From: Pseudomaricurvus sp033283175
Lineage (GTDB): Bacteria > Pseudomonadota > Gammaproteobacteria > Pseudomonadales > Cellvibrionaceae
Reading direction: 5' to 3'
DNA length: 64,000 nt
Assembly (NCBI GenBank): GCA_033283175.1
Contig: JAWMQM010000001.1
Span: 1,488,001-1,552,000 of the forward strand
The notes beneath the pieces were generated by a model, which made no database searches, had not been told where the DNA came from, and saw only the letters and a list, made by a program, of their open reading frames with translations. The position numbers and the translations under genes are program-made. Within the stretch, counting starts at the first letter, position 1, and the number at the start of each line of letters is the position of its first letter. Below are positions 18,458-28,600 of the stretch, one piece after another.

Positions 18458-19351
18458 TTAATTATTTTGGGCGCTGGTGGAGAGTCCGGTCAGCTCGAAA
18501 TGCCAGGTACGGATAATCTCCAGTTGATCGGTGGTTTTGCGGATTTCCGGAGGAAATGGGGCGAACGGTGAGGAGAGGTGCACAATCTGCAAGGCGGCGT
18601 TATCCAGCACCGGGTAGCCGGAGGATTGCAGAATTTCCACCGAGTGGATGGTGCCGTTGGGGCGCAGCACGGTCAGCAGGCGCAGGTTGCCAACGATGCC
18701 CCGGCGGATGGCCTCTTCCGGGAAGTTGCGGTTGCCCACCTGTTCCACCTTGCGGGTCCATTTCACCAGGTATTCGGCGTCAGCGGAGGCTTTGGCGGCG
18801 ACTGAGGTGATGGTGCGCACCCGGGGCCGGCGTGCCATGGCCTGCCGCTGCTCATCGAGCTTGGCACGCAGGCTGGCAATCTCGCTGCTCAATGGGGTGT
18901 CCAGGGGATCCTGTCCTGGCTGCTGTTCGGCCTTTTCCGGAGTCAGGGCTTTCTGGCTGAGGCGGTAGGGGCTGTCGCCTACCGTGGTGACCAGTTGCAG
19001 TTGCTGCTCGGGTATGGGCTGCGCGGCTTTCACCTGCGGTGTAGGGCTGACCTCGCGGATGCGGCTGTCCTCAATGGGGGCGAGCTGATCGGTGGTCATC
19101 TGGCGTGAAATGTCGGTGGTGCCGCTGGCCTGCTGGTTAAACTGGGCCAGATAGTCGGCCTCATCCGGTACCTTGGCAGTGCTGTGGCTGGCCAGGGTGA
19201 TCTCCAGCGTGGGTGGCAGCTTATTGGCCGGATCCACCTTGAAGGTGATGCCCAGGATCAGCAGGGCATGCAGCGCCAGCGCCAGAAAGAGGGTAAAAGT
19301 GAGGCGGTCACCGGTATCGGCGCTGGCGTCTTGGAGAGTGGCGGACTGCAT
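18458..19351 (-). CDS. TonB-family energy transducer
   Basis: A 297-residue periplasm-spanning protein anchored by one N-terminal helix (residues 16-37, FTLFLALALHALLILGITF). A long charged and Gln/Pro-containing stretch leads to a C-terminal TonB domain (RNFPEEAIRRGIVGNLRLLTVLRPNGTI, then SSGYPVLDNAALQIV). The SxxH-type residue in the membrane helix (LALHALL) that couples TonB to ExbB/ExbD is visible. No exbBD lies beside it. In pseudomonads the gene at this place next to gshB belongs to the PA0406/tonB3 type, linked to pilus assembly; that link is by synteny only. Confidence 0.82.
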   Translation of the reverse strand: MQSATLQDASADTGDRLTFTLFLALALHALLILGITFKVDPANKLPPTLEITLASHSTAKVPDEADYLAQFNQQASGTTDISRQMTTDQLAPIEDSRIREVSPTPQVKAAQPIPEQQLQLVTTVGDSPYRLSQKALTPEKAEQQPGQDPLDTPLSSEIASLRAKLDEQRQAMARRPRVRTITSVAAKASADAEYLVKWTRKVEQVGNRNFPEEAIRRGIVGNLRLLTVLRPNGTIHSVEILQSSGYPVLDNAALQIVHLSSPFAPFPPEIRKTTDQLEIIRTWHFELTGLSTSAQNN

Positions 19352-19372
19352 GGTGTAGCGATTAACTCCGGA

Positions 19373-20326
19373 TCAACGCTCGGTCAGGCGGGTGGCAATC
19401 GCATCCATCAGCCGGGTGCCGATGCGGGTGTCGTAGGCCTTGTCGATCTCGCGGGCGCAGGTCGGGCTGGTGACATTGATCTCGGTGAGGTAGTCGCCGA
19501 TCACGTCCAGGCCCACAAACAGCAGGCCCCGCTCTTTCAGCGCCGGAGCCACCTGGCTGACGATCCACTGGTCACGCTCCGTCAGTGGCTGGGCCACGCC
19601 GGAGCCGCCGGCGGCCAGATTGCCGCGGGTTTCGCCTTCGGCCGGAATGCGGGCCAGGGCGTAGGGTACGGCCTCACCATCAATCACCAGAATGCGCTTG
19701 TCGCCGGCCTTGATTTCCGGGATGTACTTCTGTGCCATGATCAGGTGCTGACCGTGGTCGGTGAGGGTTTCCAGAATCACGCCGACATTGGGGTCGTCGG
19801 TCTTGCAGCGGAAAATACCGGAGCCACCCATGCCGTGCAGGGGTTTGAAAATCACATCTCCGTGCTGTTTGTGGAACTGCCGCAGTTGTTCGCTGTTGCA
19901 GCTGACCAGCAGCGGCGGGCAGCACTGGGGGAAGCGGGTGGCGAAGATTTTCTCGTTACAGTCCCGCAGGCTCTGCGGCTTGTTGACGATGAGGGTGCCC
20001 TCGGCTTCGGCGGCCTCAAGCACATAGGTGCTGTAAATAAAGTCGGTGTCGAAAGGGGGGTCCTTGCGCATCAGCACCACATCCAGCGCTGACATGGGTT
20101 GCAGGGTGCTTTCGCCCAGCTCGAACCAGCGTGAGGCATCGGCGAACACGGTCAGCGGCCGCATGCTTGCCATGGCGATACCGTTGTCGATGCAGAGGTC
20201 ACCGGGCAGCATATAGTGCAATTGCCAGCCGCGTTCCTGCGCTGCCAGCAGCAGCGCCAGGGTAGTGTCTTTGTAGTAGGTGATGCTCTCGATGGGGTCC
20301 ATAACAACCCCCACTTTAACAGTCAT
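19373..20326 (-). CDS. gshB: Glutathione synthetase
   Basis: Joins glycine to gamma-glutamylcysteine using ATP, the second step of glutathione synthesis. This is an ATP-grasp enzyme of 317 residues with the typical opening VGVVMDPIESITYYKDTTLALLL, the DVVLMRKDPPFD motif, PLHGMGGSGIFR in the grasp loop, and the C-terminal EINVTSPTCAREID. The start at 20326 gives the standard length; the frame is open upstream to 20500 but that part is not homologous. It is divergent from pilG. Confidence 0.95.
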   Translation of the reverse strand: MTVKVGVVMDPIESITYYKDTTLALLLAAQERGWQLHYMLPGDLCIDNGIAMASMRPLTVFADASRWFELGESTLQPMSALDVVLMRKDPPFDTDFIYSTYVLEAAEAEGTLIVNKPQSLRDCNEKIFATRFPQCCPPLLVSCNSEQLRQFHKQHGDVIFKPLHGMGGSGIFRCKTDDPNVGVILETLTDHGQHLIMAQKYIPEIKAGDKRILVIDGEAVPYALARIPAEGETRGNLAAGGSGVAQPLTERDQWIVSQVAPALKERGLLFVGLDVIGDYLTEINVTSPTCAREIDKAYDTRIGTRLMDAIATRLTER

Positions 20327-20756
20327 GCTGCACGGCCCCGTCGCGGTCTGATCATGCGCTGTAAGGTAAGGCGTAGCGTCAGTGAAAGCAACAACAGGCA
20401 GGAGGGAGCTTGCGAACTGCCGCACGCTTATAACCAGTTTGCTGTACCGAATCGACAAACTGGATGCAAATATCCCACTTAGGTGTTTGCTTTCAGGCAC
20501 TTATAGATTAAAGCGATTGAGTGTGTTAAAACGTGGCATGTCGCGGCAGCCCTTGGGTTGCAGCCATATTTCCCTGCGTTGCCCATGGATGGAGGCTGGG
20601 GGCCGGCAGTTTCGTCGGACACCACTTGGCACAAGCGTTATATAAAGTGGTAAGGATTGCCATGAGGGGCGGGCAATAGACGTGCTGTTCAGAACTGTCG
20701 GCAAACGACAGCGTGCGGTCGACTATAGCAATAAGAATGTATTGGGGTCAGAGTGT
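20327..20756. other. Divergent intergenic region between gshB and pilG
   Basis: 430 nt without a credible gene. It must hold promoters for gshB (leftward) and the pilus chemosensory operon (rightward). A sequence TTGGCAC at about 20624 resembles the -24 half of a sigma-54 promoter, but the spaced GC of the -12 half is missing, so I do not call it. No clear sigma-70 pair or hairpin with a T-tract stands out. Confidence 0.6.
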
Positions 20757-21152
20757 ATGGATGTGAACCTTGAAAGCCTTAAGGTGATGGTTATTGACGA
20801 CAGTAAAACCATCCGCCGGACGGCTGAAACCCTCCTGAATAAAGCAGGTTGTACAGTAATCACGGCAACAGACGGTTTCGACGCCCTCGCCAAGATTGCT
20901 GATACACGGCCTGACATCATCTTTGTCGACATCATGATGCCGCGTCTGGATGGCTATCAGACCTGTGCTCTGATCAAGAACAACAGCGAGTTCAAGTCGA
21001 CTCCGGTCATTATGCTCTCCAGTAAAGATGGCCTTTTCGACAAGGCCAAGGGCCGCATTGTCGGGTCTGATGAATACCTCACCAAACCGTTCAGCAAGAA
21101 CGAACTGTTGGGTGCTATCGAAACCCACGTCAAGTCGCGCCGCGCATCCTGA
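20757..21152 (+). CDS. pilG: Twitching-motility response regulator PilG
   Basis: A stand-alone receiver domain of 131 residues, the output regulator that ChpA phosphorylates to control pilus extension. The receiver residues are in place: acidic pair in VMVIDDSKTIRR, phospho-acceptor Asp in IIFVDIMMPRLDG, switch Ser in VIMLSSKD and Lys in YLTKPFSK. ATG 20757 is preferred over an upstream CTG/ATG-containing frame at 20682 because the family begins MDxxLExLKVMVIDD. First gene of the Pil-Chp cluster, divergent from gshB as in Pseudomonas. Confidence 0.95.
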   Translation: MDVNLESLKVMVIDDSKTIRRTAETLLNKAGCTVITATDGFDALAKIADTRPDIIFVDIMMPRLDGYQTCALIKNNSEFKSTPVIMLSSKDGLFDKAKGRIVGSDEYLTKPFSKNELLGAIETHVKSRRAS

Positions 21153-21293
21153 ACAACGGTTGAGCGCCGGGCCGGGTTTTGATGGCTGGAATACAGAGAG
21201 CCTACTGAGCAAAAAAACAATCAGCAAAAGCAATGTAATGACGGCCGGCAAAGACCGGTTGAGATATATGAGCAAGGCGATCCAGGAGTGCCC

Positions 21294-21656
21294 ATGGCAA
21301 AAGTATTAATTGTTGATGATTCACCAACCGAAACCCACAAACTCACCACCATTCTGGAAAAGAACGGTCACAATGTGATCACTGCAGAAGCCGGTGAGAT
21401 GGGCGTAGCGACGGCTAAACTGGAACAGCCGGATTTGGTGCTTATGGATATCGTAATGCCCGGCCTGAATGGTTTTCAGGCCACCCGCCAGCTGAGTAAG
21501 GCCAAGGAAACTTCACACATTCCGGTCATTATCGTTTCCACCAAAGATCAGGAGACGGATCGTGTCTGGGGTTTGCGTCAGGGCGCCAAGGCCTACCTCA
21601 CCAAGCCGGTGGATGAGAAACAACTGATGCAGGTCATCAGCGAAGTCATGGTGTAA
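21294..21656 (+). CDS. pilH: Twitching-motility response regulator PilH
   Basis: Second CheY-like protein of the Pil-Chp pathway, 120 residues, thought to act as phosphate sink or retraction regulator. MAKVLIVDDSPTE opens the fold, the acceptor Asp is in LVLMDIVMPGLNG, and IIVSTKD and YLTKPVDE supply the Thr/Lys switch. The start is ATG 21294; an in-frame ATG at 21288 adds two residues. The 141-nt gap after pilG is longer than in P. aeruginosa. Confidence 0.95.
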   Translation: MAKVLIVDDSPTETHKLTTILEKNGHNVITAEAGEMGVATAKLEQPDLVLMDIVMPGLNGFQATRQLSKAKETSHIPVIIVSTKDQETDRVWGLRQGAKAYLTKPVDEKQLMQVISEVMV

Positions 21657-21680
21657 GCGGCAGTAGCTGCAGGAATAAGC

Positions 21681-22253
21681 ATGTCAGAGGATAACTCTAC
21701 AGCCGAAGCCGTTGACCAGGGTAGCCGCGCCGCCTATGAGGCGCTGGCTGATCTGGCGCTGCAGTGTCGCAACCACGCCCGTGGTCTGCCGGCACAGGTG
21801 GATATTACCCCGCAGTGGAGCGGGGTGGCTTTCGAACTGCTGGGGCGCCGGTTTGTGGCGCCGATGGGGGAAGTGTCGGAGATTCTGGAAGTACCACATT
21901 ACACCCGCATTCCGGGGGTAAAGTCCTGGGTGCGCGGCGTGGCCAATGTCCGCGGTCGCCTGTTGCCGGTCTGTGACCTGGCTTCCTTTCTGCACGATCG
22001 CATTCACTCCTCCCGTAAGCAGCAGCGCGTGCTGGTGCTGGAGCTGGAAGACCTGTACAGCGGTTTGATGGTCGACCGGGTCTTCGGGATGCAGCACTTC
22101 CCGGTGACTGACTATGTCGAGGATTACGAAGTCGATGGCCCGGCTGCGGCCTACTGTGACGGCTGCTATCGGGTCAATGGCGTGGAATGGGCGGTATTCA
22201 ACCCCTCACGCCTCAGGCTGGATCTGAATTTCATGCAGGCTGCACAGGCGTAA
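21681..22253 (+). CDS. pilI: CheW-like adaptor PilI
   Basis: Links the receptor PilJ to the kinase ChpA. The 190-residue protein is a single CheW domain preceded by about 35 helical residues. Family features are the LGRRFVAPMGEVSEILEVP strand, IPGVKSWVRGVANVRGRLLPVCDL (the conserved NVRG loop), and VDRVFGMQHF. AGGAAT lies upstream of ATG 21681. It is followed by an unusual 244-nt gap before pilJ. Confidence 0.94.
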   Translation: MSEDNSTAEAVDQGSRAAYEALADLALQCRNHARGLPAQVDITPQWSGVAFELLGRRFVAPMGEVSEILEVPHYTRIPGVKSWVRGVANVRGRLLPVCDLASFLHDRIHSSRKQQRVLVLELEDLYSGLMVDRVFGMQHFPVTDYVEDYEVDGPAAAYCDGCYRVNGVEWAVFNPSRLRLDLNFMQAAQA

Positions 22254-22497
22254 GCCAGGTGTCGGCCTGTATTTGTATTACAGGGTGTCCGCCGCACAGC
22301 ACTGCTGTCGGCGGGTAAAAACAGTTTTAATAAAACCAGGAGTTGATAACCGGTCACCCGGTTAGCAAAAATCCAGCCCGCGGTAGCGAGGGCGAAGTGT
22401 TTCACGGACTGTCCGGGCCCAGGCCCGAGCAAATCGTGGCATAGCGTTTTCAGTACTGATACGGGCAGATACGCAACGTCGGTCAGGAGCGCGTAGC

Positions 22498-24690
22498 ATG
22501 AAAAACCAATCCAGTAACGTCTTTGCCGCTATCAGGGCAAACCGAACCGTGACGGTTCTGGTTGTCGCCCTGGTAATGGCTCTAGTTGGCGCGGTAATCA
22601 GTATTATTCTGGTGCAGCGTGACGCCAGCCGCGACCAGGATTATCTGCAATTGACCGCGGACTTGCGGGCCTACTCATACCGGGTGAGCTCCCTGTCACG
22701 GGATGCCACTTCCGGTAACGAAGAGGCGTTCGCTGAACTGCAGTCGGTGCTGAAAAGTATGGAGCAGATCTGGGGCAAGTTGAGCTCCGCCGATCCGAAT
22801 ACCCGTACTGCACTGGCTGATCAGTTGGGCAGCTATAGCGGTGTCTGGAAAAAGGTACAGTCGGATGCGCAGACCATTATCGACAACAAAGACACCATCA
22901 TCTTCCTCAATGACGTAGCGATAACCCTGAACGAATCGCTGCCCGAGCTGCAGGCAGAGCACAACTACATTGTAGAGATCCTGCTGGAAAATGACGCACC
23001 GGCGGATCAGGTGGCGGTAGCCCAGATGCAGTCCTGGCGTGCGGAACGTATCGGTCGAAACGTGGACAAGATGCTGCGGGGCGGTACCGACGCCGACGCT
23101 GCGGCGGATCAGTTCAACCTCGATGCCAACCTCTTCGGTAAAGTACTGCAGGGGATGAAAGAGGGCGACGTCGCCATGAGCATCTCCCGCGTAACCGACA
23201 AGGACGCGGTGGAATCCCTGAACGATATTACCGACCTGTTCCAGTTTGTGAGCTCCTCGGTACAGGATATCTTCGAGGCATCTCCTGCGCTGTTTAAAGC
23301 CCGACAGTCAGCCAACGCCCTGCTCGATAACTCGCCCCTGCTGCTGGAGGCCCTGAACGAGCTGTCAGATGGTATTGCCGGTTTGTCCAGCTCCCGCCGT
23401 AACAACAACACCACCTCCCTGGGCCTGGGTGTCCTCGGCGTTGTGTTCCTGCTGCTGCTGGGTGTGAACATCTATAGCGGCACCAACCGCCGACTGAAAG
23501 AAACGGCAGATACCAACAGCCGTAACCAGGAAGCGATTATGCGACTGCTGGATGAGCTCGCGGACCTTGCGGATGGTGACCTGACCACCACCGCAACGGT
23601 AACCGAGGACTTCACCGGTGCGATTGCTGACTCTATTAACTTCACCATCGACCAACTGCGGGTACTGGTATCGCGCATTAACGAAACCGCGGTAGACGTA
23701 TCGGCGGCGGCGGAAGAAACCCAGCAAACTGCACTGCACCTGGCCGAGGCATCCGAGCACCAGGCGCAGGAAATTGCCGGCGCCTCGGCGGCGGTTAACG
23801 AAATGGCGGTCACCATTGACCAGGTATCTGCCAACGCCTCCGAATCAGCCGCGGTAGCGGAACGTTCGGTATCCATCGCAAACAACGGCGCCAAGGTGGT
23901 ACAGAACACCATCCACGGCATGGATACCATTCGTGAGCAGATTCAGGACACCTCCAAGCGTATTAAGCGACTGGGTGAATCGTCCCAGGAGATTGGAGAT
24001 ATCGTATCTCTGATTAACGACATTGCGGACCAGACCAACATTCTGGCACTTAACGCGGCCATTCAGGCATCGATGGCGGGTGACGCCGGTCGAGGCTTCG
24101 CGGTGGTAGCGGACGAAGTACAGCGTCTTGCGGAACGTTCTGCAGCGGCAACCAAGCAGATTGAGGCGCTGGTTAAGACGATTCAGAACGATACCAACGA
24201 AGCGGTAATTTCGATGGAACAAACCACCGCCGAGGTGGTACGAGGCGCCCGCCTGGCACAGGATGCGGGTGTTGCCCTGGAGGAGATTGAAGGCGTATCG
24301 GCCAACCTGGCAGAACTGATTCACAACATTTCCAGCGCTGCCCGTCAGCAGGCCACATCTGCTGGCCACATCTCCAACACGATGAACGTGATTCAGGAAA
24401 TTACTTCCCAGACCTCCGCTGGTACCGGTGCGACGGCAGACTCGATTGGACGTCTGGCCGAGATGGCACTGGAACTGCGTGAGTCGGTGGCCGGCTTCAC
24501 CCTGCCGGAAGAGGCTGTTAACGACGAGCCGGATCTGGACGATGAAGCGTACGCCTTCGCTGATGACCTGGCTGCCGGTGATGCTACCGCCGATGATGAG
24601 TTGGCGCTGGACTTCAGCATGGATGATGCTGCTGCGGATGCTTACGCGATGGACGAGGATGCTGAACCGGTCAAGCGGTCCGCTGTATAA
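22498..24690 (+). CDS. pilJ: Type IV pilus methyl-accepting chemoreceptor PilJ
   Basis: Inner-membrane sensor that feeds surface or pilus signals into ChpA. Segment 1 lies at residues 18-40, a periplasmic PilJ-type helical region follows, segment 2 is at about 301-326 (LGLGVLGVVFLLLLGVNIYSG), then HAMP (to about 385) and the MCP signalling helices with the hairpin tip DIVSLINDIADQTNILALNAAIQAS-like segment. AGGAG stands 7 nt before ATG 22498. Odd feature: after the signalling domain there is an acidic Ala/Asp-rich tail of about 63 residues (667-730) ending KRSAV, which is not part of the usual PilJ. Confidence 0.95.
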   Translation: MKNQSSNVFAAIRANRTVTVLVVALVMALVGAVISIILVQRDASRDQDYLQLTADLRAYSYRVSSLSRDATSGNEEAFAELQSVLKSMEQIWGKLSSADPNTRTALADQLGSYSGVWKKVQSDAQTIIDNKDTIIFLNDVAITLNESLPELQAEHNYIVEILLENDAPADQVAVAQMQSWRAERIGRNVDKMLRGGTDADAAADQFNLDANLFGKVLQGMKEGDVAMSISRVTDKDAVESLNDITDLFQFVSSSVQDIFEASPALFKARQSANALLDNSPLLLEALNELSDGIAGLSSSRRNNNTTSLGLGVLGVVFLLLLGVNIYSGTNRRLKETADTNSRNQEAIMRLLDELADLADGDLTTTATVTEDFTGAIADSINFTIDQLRVLVSRINETAVDVSAAAEETQQTALHLAEASEHQAQEIAGASAAVNEMAVTIDQVSANASESAAVAERSVSIANNGAKVVQNTIHGMDTIREQIQDTSKRIKRLGESSQEIGDIVSLINDIADQTNILALNAAIQASMAGDAGRGFAVVADEVQRLAERSAAATKQIEALVKTIQNDTNEAVISMEQTTAEVVRGARLAQDAGVALEEIEGVSANLAELIHNISSAARQQATSAGHISNTMNVIQEITSQTSAGTGATADSIGRLAEMALELRESVAGFTLPEEAVNDEPDLDDEAYAFADDLAAGDATADDELALDFSMDDAAADAYAMDEDAEPVKRSAV

Positions 24691-24712
24691 GCGGCTGCAG
24701 AATCGTTGATAT

Positions 24713-25570
24713 ATGTCGTGGTCTCTGCAGAAAACCCCCGAGCTGTCCGATCTGCAGTTTGAGCAGTGGAACAGGTTGCTGGAGGAGCGCACCGGAATAC
24801 AGGTAGCTCCCCACCAGCGGGGTTATTTGCAAATGCAGCTGACAGCGCGCATGCGCGAATTGGGGATCAACCATTACGGTCATTACTTCAATGAAGTATC
24901 CGCCGGCCTTAAGGGAATGGTGGAGTGGCTGATTCTGGTAGACCGGTTGCTGGTCAAGGAGACCCGGTTTTTTCGTCACCGGGATTCCCTGGAAGCCGTG
25001 CGACGTCTGGTGCAGACCCGCATTAACAACCAGCAGTTGCATGAGAACTTTGAGGCCTGGAGCCTGGGCTGCGCCACAGGTGAAGAGCCCTACTCACTGG
25101 CCATGGTCATCAATGATTGCTTCGCGCTGGCGGGACTGGAACCTCTTTTTGGCATCACCGCAACCGATGTCAGCCAGCCGTCGCTGCAGCGCGCCCGCGA
25201 GGGTGTCTACAGTGAGCGTCGACTGGAGCCGCTGACCGATAGCGAGCGCCGGCGCTATTTCCGCGCTGTGTCACCAGGGGAGCAGAGCTGGCAGGTTATT
25301 GCCGGTATTCGTGAACGGGTCTGCTTCTCCTACGGCAACGTATTGCAGGTGGCTGACATGCCACTGGTGCCGATGGACGTGATCTACTGCCAGAATCTGT
25401 TGATCTACTTTCGGCGCTGGCGGCGGCGGGAGATTCTCAACGAACTGGCACGGCGGCTGAAGCCGGGTGGCATGTTGGTGATCGGTCTTGGGGAAGTGAT
25501 TGATTGGGTGCACCCTGATCTGCAGCGAGTCGCTGATGACAGGGTTCAGGCGTATGTGCGCCGGCGTTAA
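24713..25570 (+). CDS. pilK: CheR-type receptor methyltransferase PilK
   Basis: Adds methyl groups from S-adenosylmethionine to glutamates on PilJ. The 285-residue protein has the N-terminal helical CheR domain (residues about 10-75), KETRFFRHRDSLEAV, then the SAM-binding motif EAWSLGCATGEEPYSLAM, and the later PLVPMDVIYCQNLLIYF and RLKPGGMLVIGLGE blocks. The start is ATG 24713, 22 nt after pilJ. It pairs with the ChpB methylesterase downstream as the adaptation module. Confidence 0.93.
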   Translation: MSWSLQKTPELSDLQFEQWNRLLEERTGIQVAPHQRGYLQMQLTARMRELGINHYGHYFNEVSAGLKGMVEWLILVDRLLVKETRFFRHRDSLEAVRRLVQTRINNQQLHENFEAWSLGCATGEEPYSLAMVINDCFALAGLEPLFGITATDVSQPSLQRAREGVYSERRLEPLTDSERRRYFRAVSPGEQSWQVIAGIRERVCFSYGNVLQVADMPLVPMDVIYCQNLLIYFRRWRRREILNELARRLKPGGMLVIGLGEVIDWVHPDLQRVADDRVQAYVRRR

Positions 25571-25620
25571 AGGGCTCCGGCCCAGCGCCGCCTAACTTAT
25601 AAGTAAGGGGATATCTGCTC

Positions 25621-28600
25621 ATGGCAGAAAGCCGCAATTTTGCAGCGTTGGACTGGGTAATCGGCGAGATTGAGGAGACCCTTAATCTGGCTCGCCAGTC
25701 GCTGGAAGCCTTCGTGGAGAATCCGCAGGACTCTACCCGCATCCGTTTTTGCCTGACCCATATCCATCAGGTACACGGCAGTTTGCAGATGATCGAGTTC
25801 TTCGGCGCTGCCCTGCTGGCCGAAGAGATGGAAGCTGTGTCGCAGGCCATGATGAACGGCACCGTGCAGAAGGAACGCGACGCGCAGGAAGTGCTGATGC
25901 GCGCAATCCTGCAGTTGCCGATCTATCTGGAGCAGACCAAAAATCGCCGTCGGGACGACCCCGCAAGCCTGCTGCCCCTGCTCAACGACCTGCGTGTGGC
26001 ACGGGGTGCCGAACTGCTGTCCGAAAGCCAGTTTTTCAGTCCTGATGTCAGTGCCGCCAAACGGGTACGGGGAACACCCAACCCGCTGCAGTCCAACGAC
26101 GTGCAGTTCCGCGCCCTGGCGCACAAGCTTCACCAGATGTACCAGTACTCTGCGGCCGGCCTGATCAAGGGCGTCAACGTCGATGAAAACCTGCGCTATC
26201 TGGAAAAGGTATTCAGCCGCCTCTTCACCCTGACCTCCGGTACCGCCCGGCAGCCGTTGTGGGACATCTCCCTGGCGTTGGTGGAAGGAATGGACGCCGA
26301 TCAACTGGATTTGAGCGTCTCCTTCAAGGCCGTGTTGCGACAGCTGGAAAAAGAGATCCGTGTGCTGGTGCAGTACGGTACCAAGGCGCTGTCCAGTTTT
26401 CCCCGCGATGAGCTGATCAAAAACGTGCTTTATTACGTGGCGCGCAGCAGTCACAGCTCGTCGCGCATCGAACGCCTGAAGCAGGATTTCAACCTCTACG
26501 ACCAGCTGCTGGACAGCGGCAGCAACGACAGTGCCTACCTGATGGGGCCGGACCCGGAAACCATCCGCACTGTGGTGCAGGCGCTGAACGAAGAGCTCTC
26601 CGCCATTAAGGAGGCGTTGGAAGTAGAGCTGGCGCACGAGCGGGACAACGCCGTCGCCGACGCCTTGCCGATTATGAAGCGGGTGGCAGACACCCTGTCC
26701 GTACTGGGGGTCAGCGACCTGCGCAGTGCAGTCGTGGACCAGGCTGATGCGCTGGAGCAGGCCGTAGCCCATGACCGCCTGACACCCCAGATCCTGGCCC
26801 GCGCGGCGGACCAGATTGTGGACGTGGAGCAGCGCCTGAGCATTATGGCGGCCGCCGCCAGCGAACCGTCGCTGGCGCAGCAGACCCCGGCACAGATCCA
26901 GATCAGCCAGGCCCAGGAGTCTGTTTTGCGCGAAGCGCGCAATGGTCTGGAGCAGACCAAGGATTCCATTATTGAGTACATCGCCTCGCAGTGGGACAGT
27001 CAGCACCTGGTCAATGTTCCCCGTCTGCTGGAAGATGTGCGTGGCGGCTTGACCATCATTCCGCTGATGCGGCCGGCAGAAATTCTGCGTGCCTGCGGGG
27101 CCTATATTCAGCACGAACTGCTGAGTGGCGAGCGCACCCCGGAGTGGGGCGCACTGGATACCCTCGCCGATGCCATTGCCAGTGTTGAATACTTCCTCGA
27201 ACGCCTCAGCGGCAATCGCGACGATGCGGACGAAATGCTGCTGACGCTGGCGGAAGAGAGTGTTGAATCCCTCGGCTATGGCGTTGGCAAGCCGTTTACC
27301 AAAAAAGCCAGCGGTGAACCGCTACAGCCGCTCTCTCTGGTCAGCAACAGTGACACGGCAGAGGCCTCGCAAGATTCCGGCGAGATGCTGATTTATGACA
27401 ACGTCGAGATGGCTGCAGAGCCAGAGACGTTGAATGATCACGCGGTGGCGAATGAGAGCGCGGCTGATGTCACTCCGGACGTCGCAGCAGTCGATGGCAC
27501 CACTGAGCTGCTGCCTTTTGTTGAGGCTGAGCTGGTGCCCGCGCCAGAGCCAGAGCTGGCGACGGCCACAGCCGAAGCGCATCCAGCCGACGAGCTGGAC
27601 GACGAGATCCTCGAAATTTTTGTCGAGGAAGCGCGGGAAGTGCTGGAAAATATTGACGAATTCTTCCCCCGTTGGGCCAACGACTTTAACGACAGCGAGG
27701 CCCTGACAGAATTCCGTCGCGCGTTCCACACCCTCAAGGGCAGTGGTCGCATGGTTGGAGCGCTGGATATCGGTGAGCTGGCCTGGAGCATTGAAAGCAT
27801 GCTCAACCGCGTCCTCGACGGTTCCGTGCAACCGCACCAGACGCAGGTGGCACTGATCGGTCGGGTACGCCGTGTTCTGCCGTCCTGTATCGATGCTTTT
27901 GAAGCCAAGCAGCCCACGCCAGACCTGCCGAAGCTGCACCAGCTGGCCGCCTGGGGCGAAGCCATTGCTGGAGGCGCGCAACCCCAGGAGCTGCTGCAGG
28001 ATGAAGACGCCACAGTCTCTGCCAGTGTTTATCCCGCTGACGGTTTGGTGGACGACGATGCGGACGAATCCAACGCGGTGCTGTGGGAAATCTTTGGTAC
28101 CGAAGCGCGTACCCACCTGGCGGTAGTCGAGGAGTTTGTCGCAGAGATGGAACAGGCGGCACCGCTCTACTCACCGCCCAGCGAAGCCATGCAGCGCGCG
28201 CTCCATACCCTCAAGGGCAGCGCCCACATGGCAGACGTGCACGAGGTGGCCGAACTGGCGACCCCGCTGGAGCGTTTTGCCAAAGAGCTGCGCACCTACC
28301 AGGTGAGTATCGACGAGGACATCCTGCAGTTGATCAAGGATGGCGCTGCCTACACTCACGAGGCGCTGGAGCAGATCCGCGCCGGCGAGCAGGACATCAC
28401 CATTGCCCGTCTGAGCCAGTACCTGGCGCGGGTTGCCGAACTGCGCGACCGCACCGTCGGACCACTGATTCGCCAGCAGGAAGAGAGCAAGGCCGCGGCT
28501 GTAGACCCACAGCTGCTCTCCATCTTTATGGCCGAAGAGATGAAGCTGCTGTTGGATGCGGATGACATTCTGCGCCAGTGGCAGCAACAACCGGCCAACC

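Noticed and set aside
20620..20645. Possible sigma-54 promoter (TTGGCAC) upstream of pilG
   Set aside because: The spaced -12 GC of the consensus is absent (TTAT where TTGC is expected).
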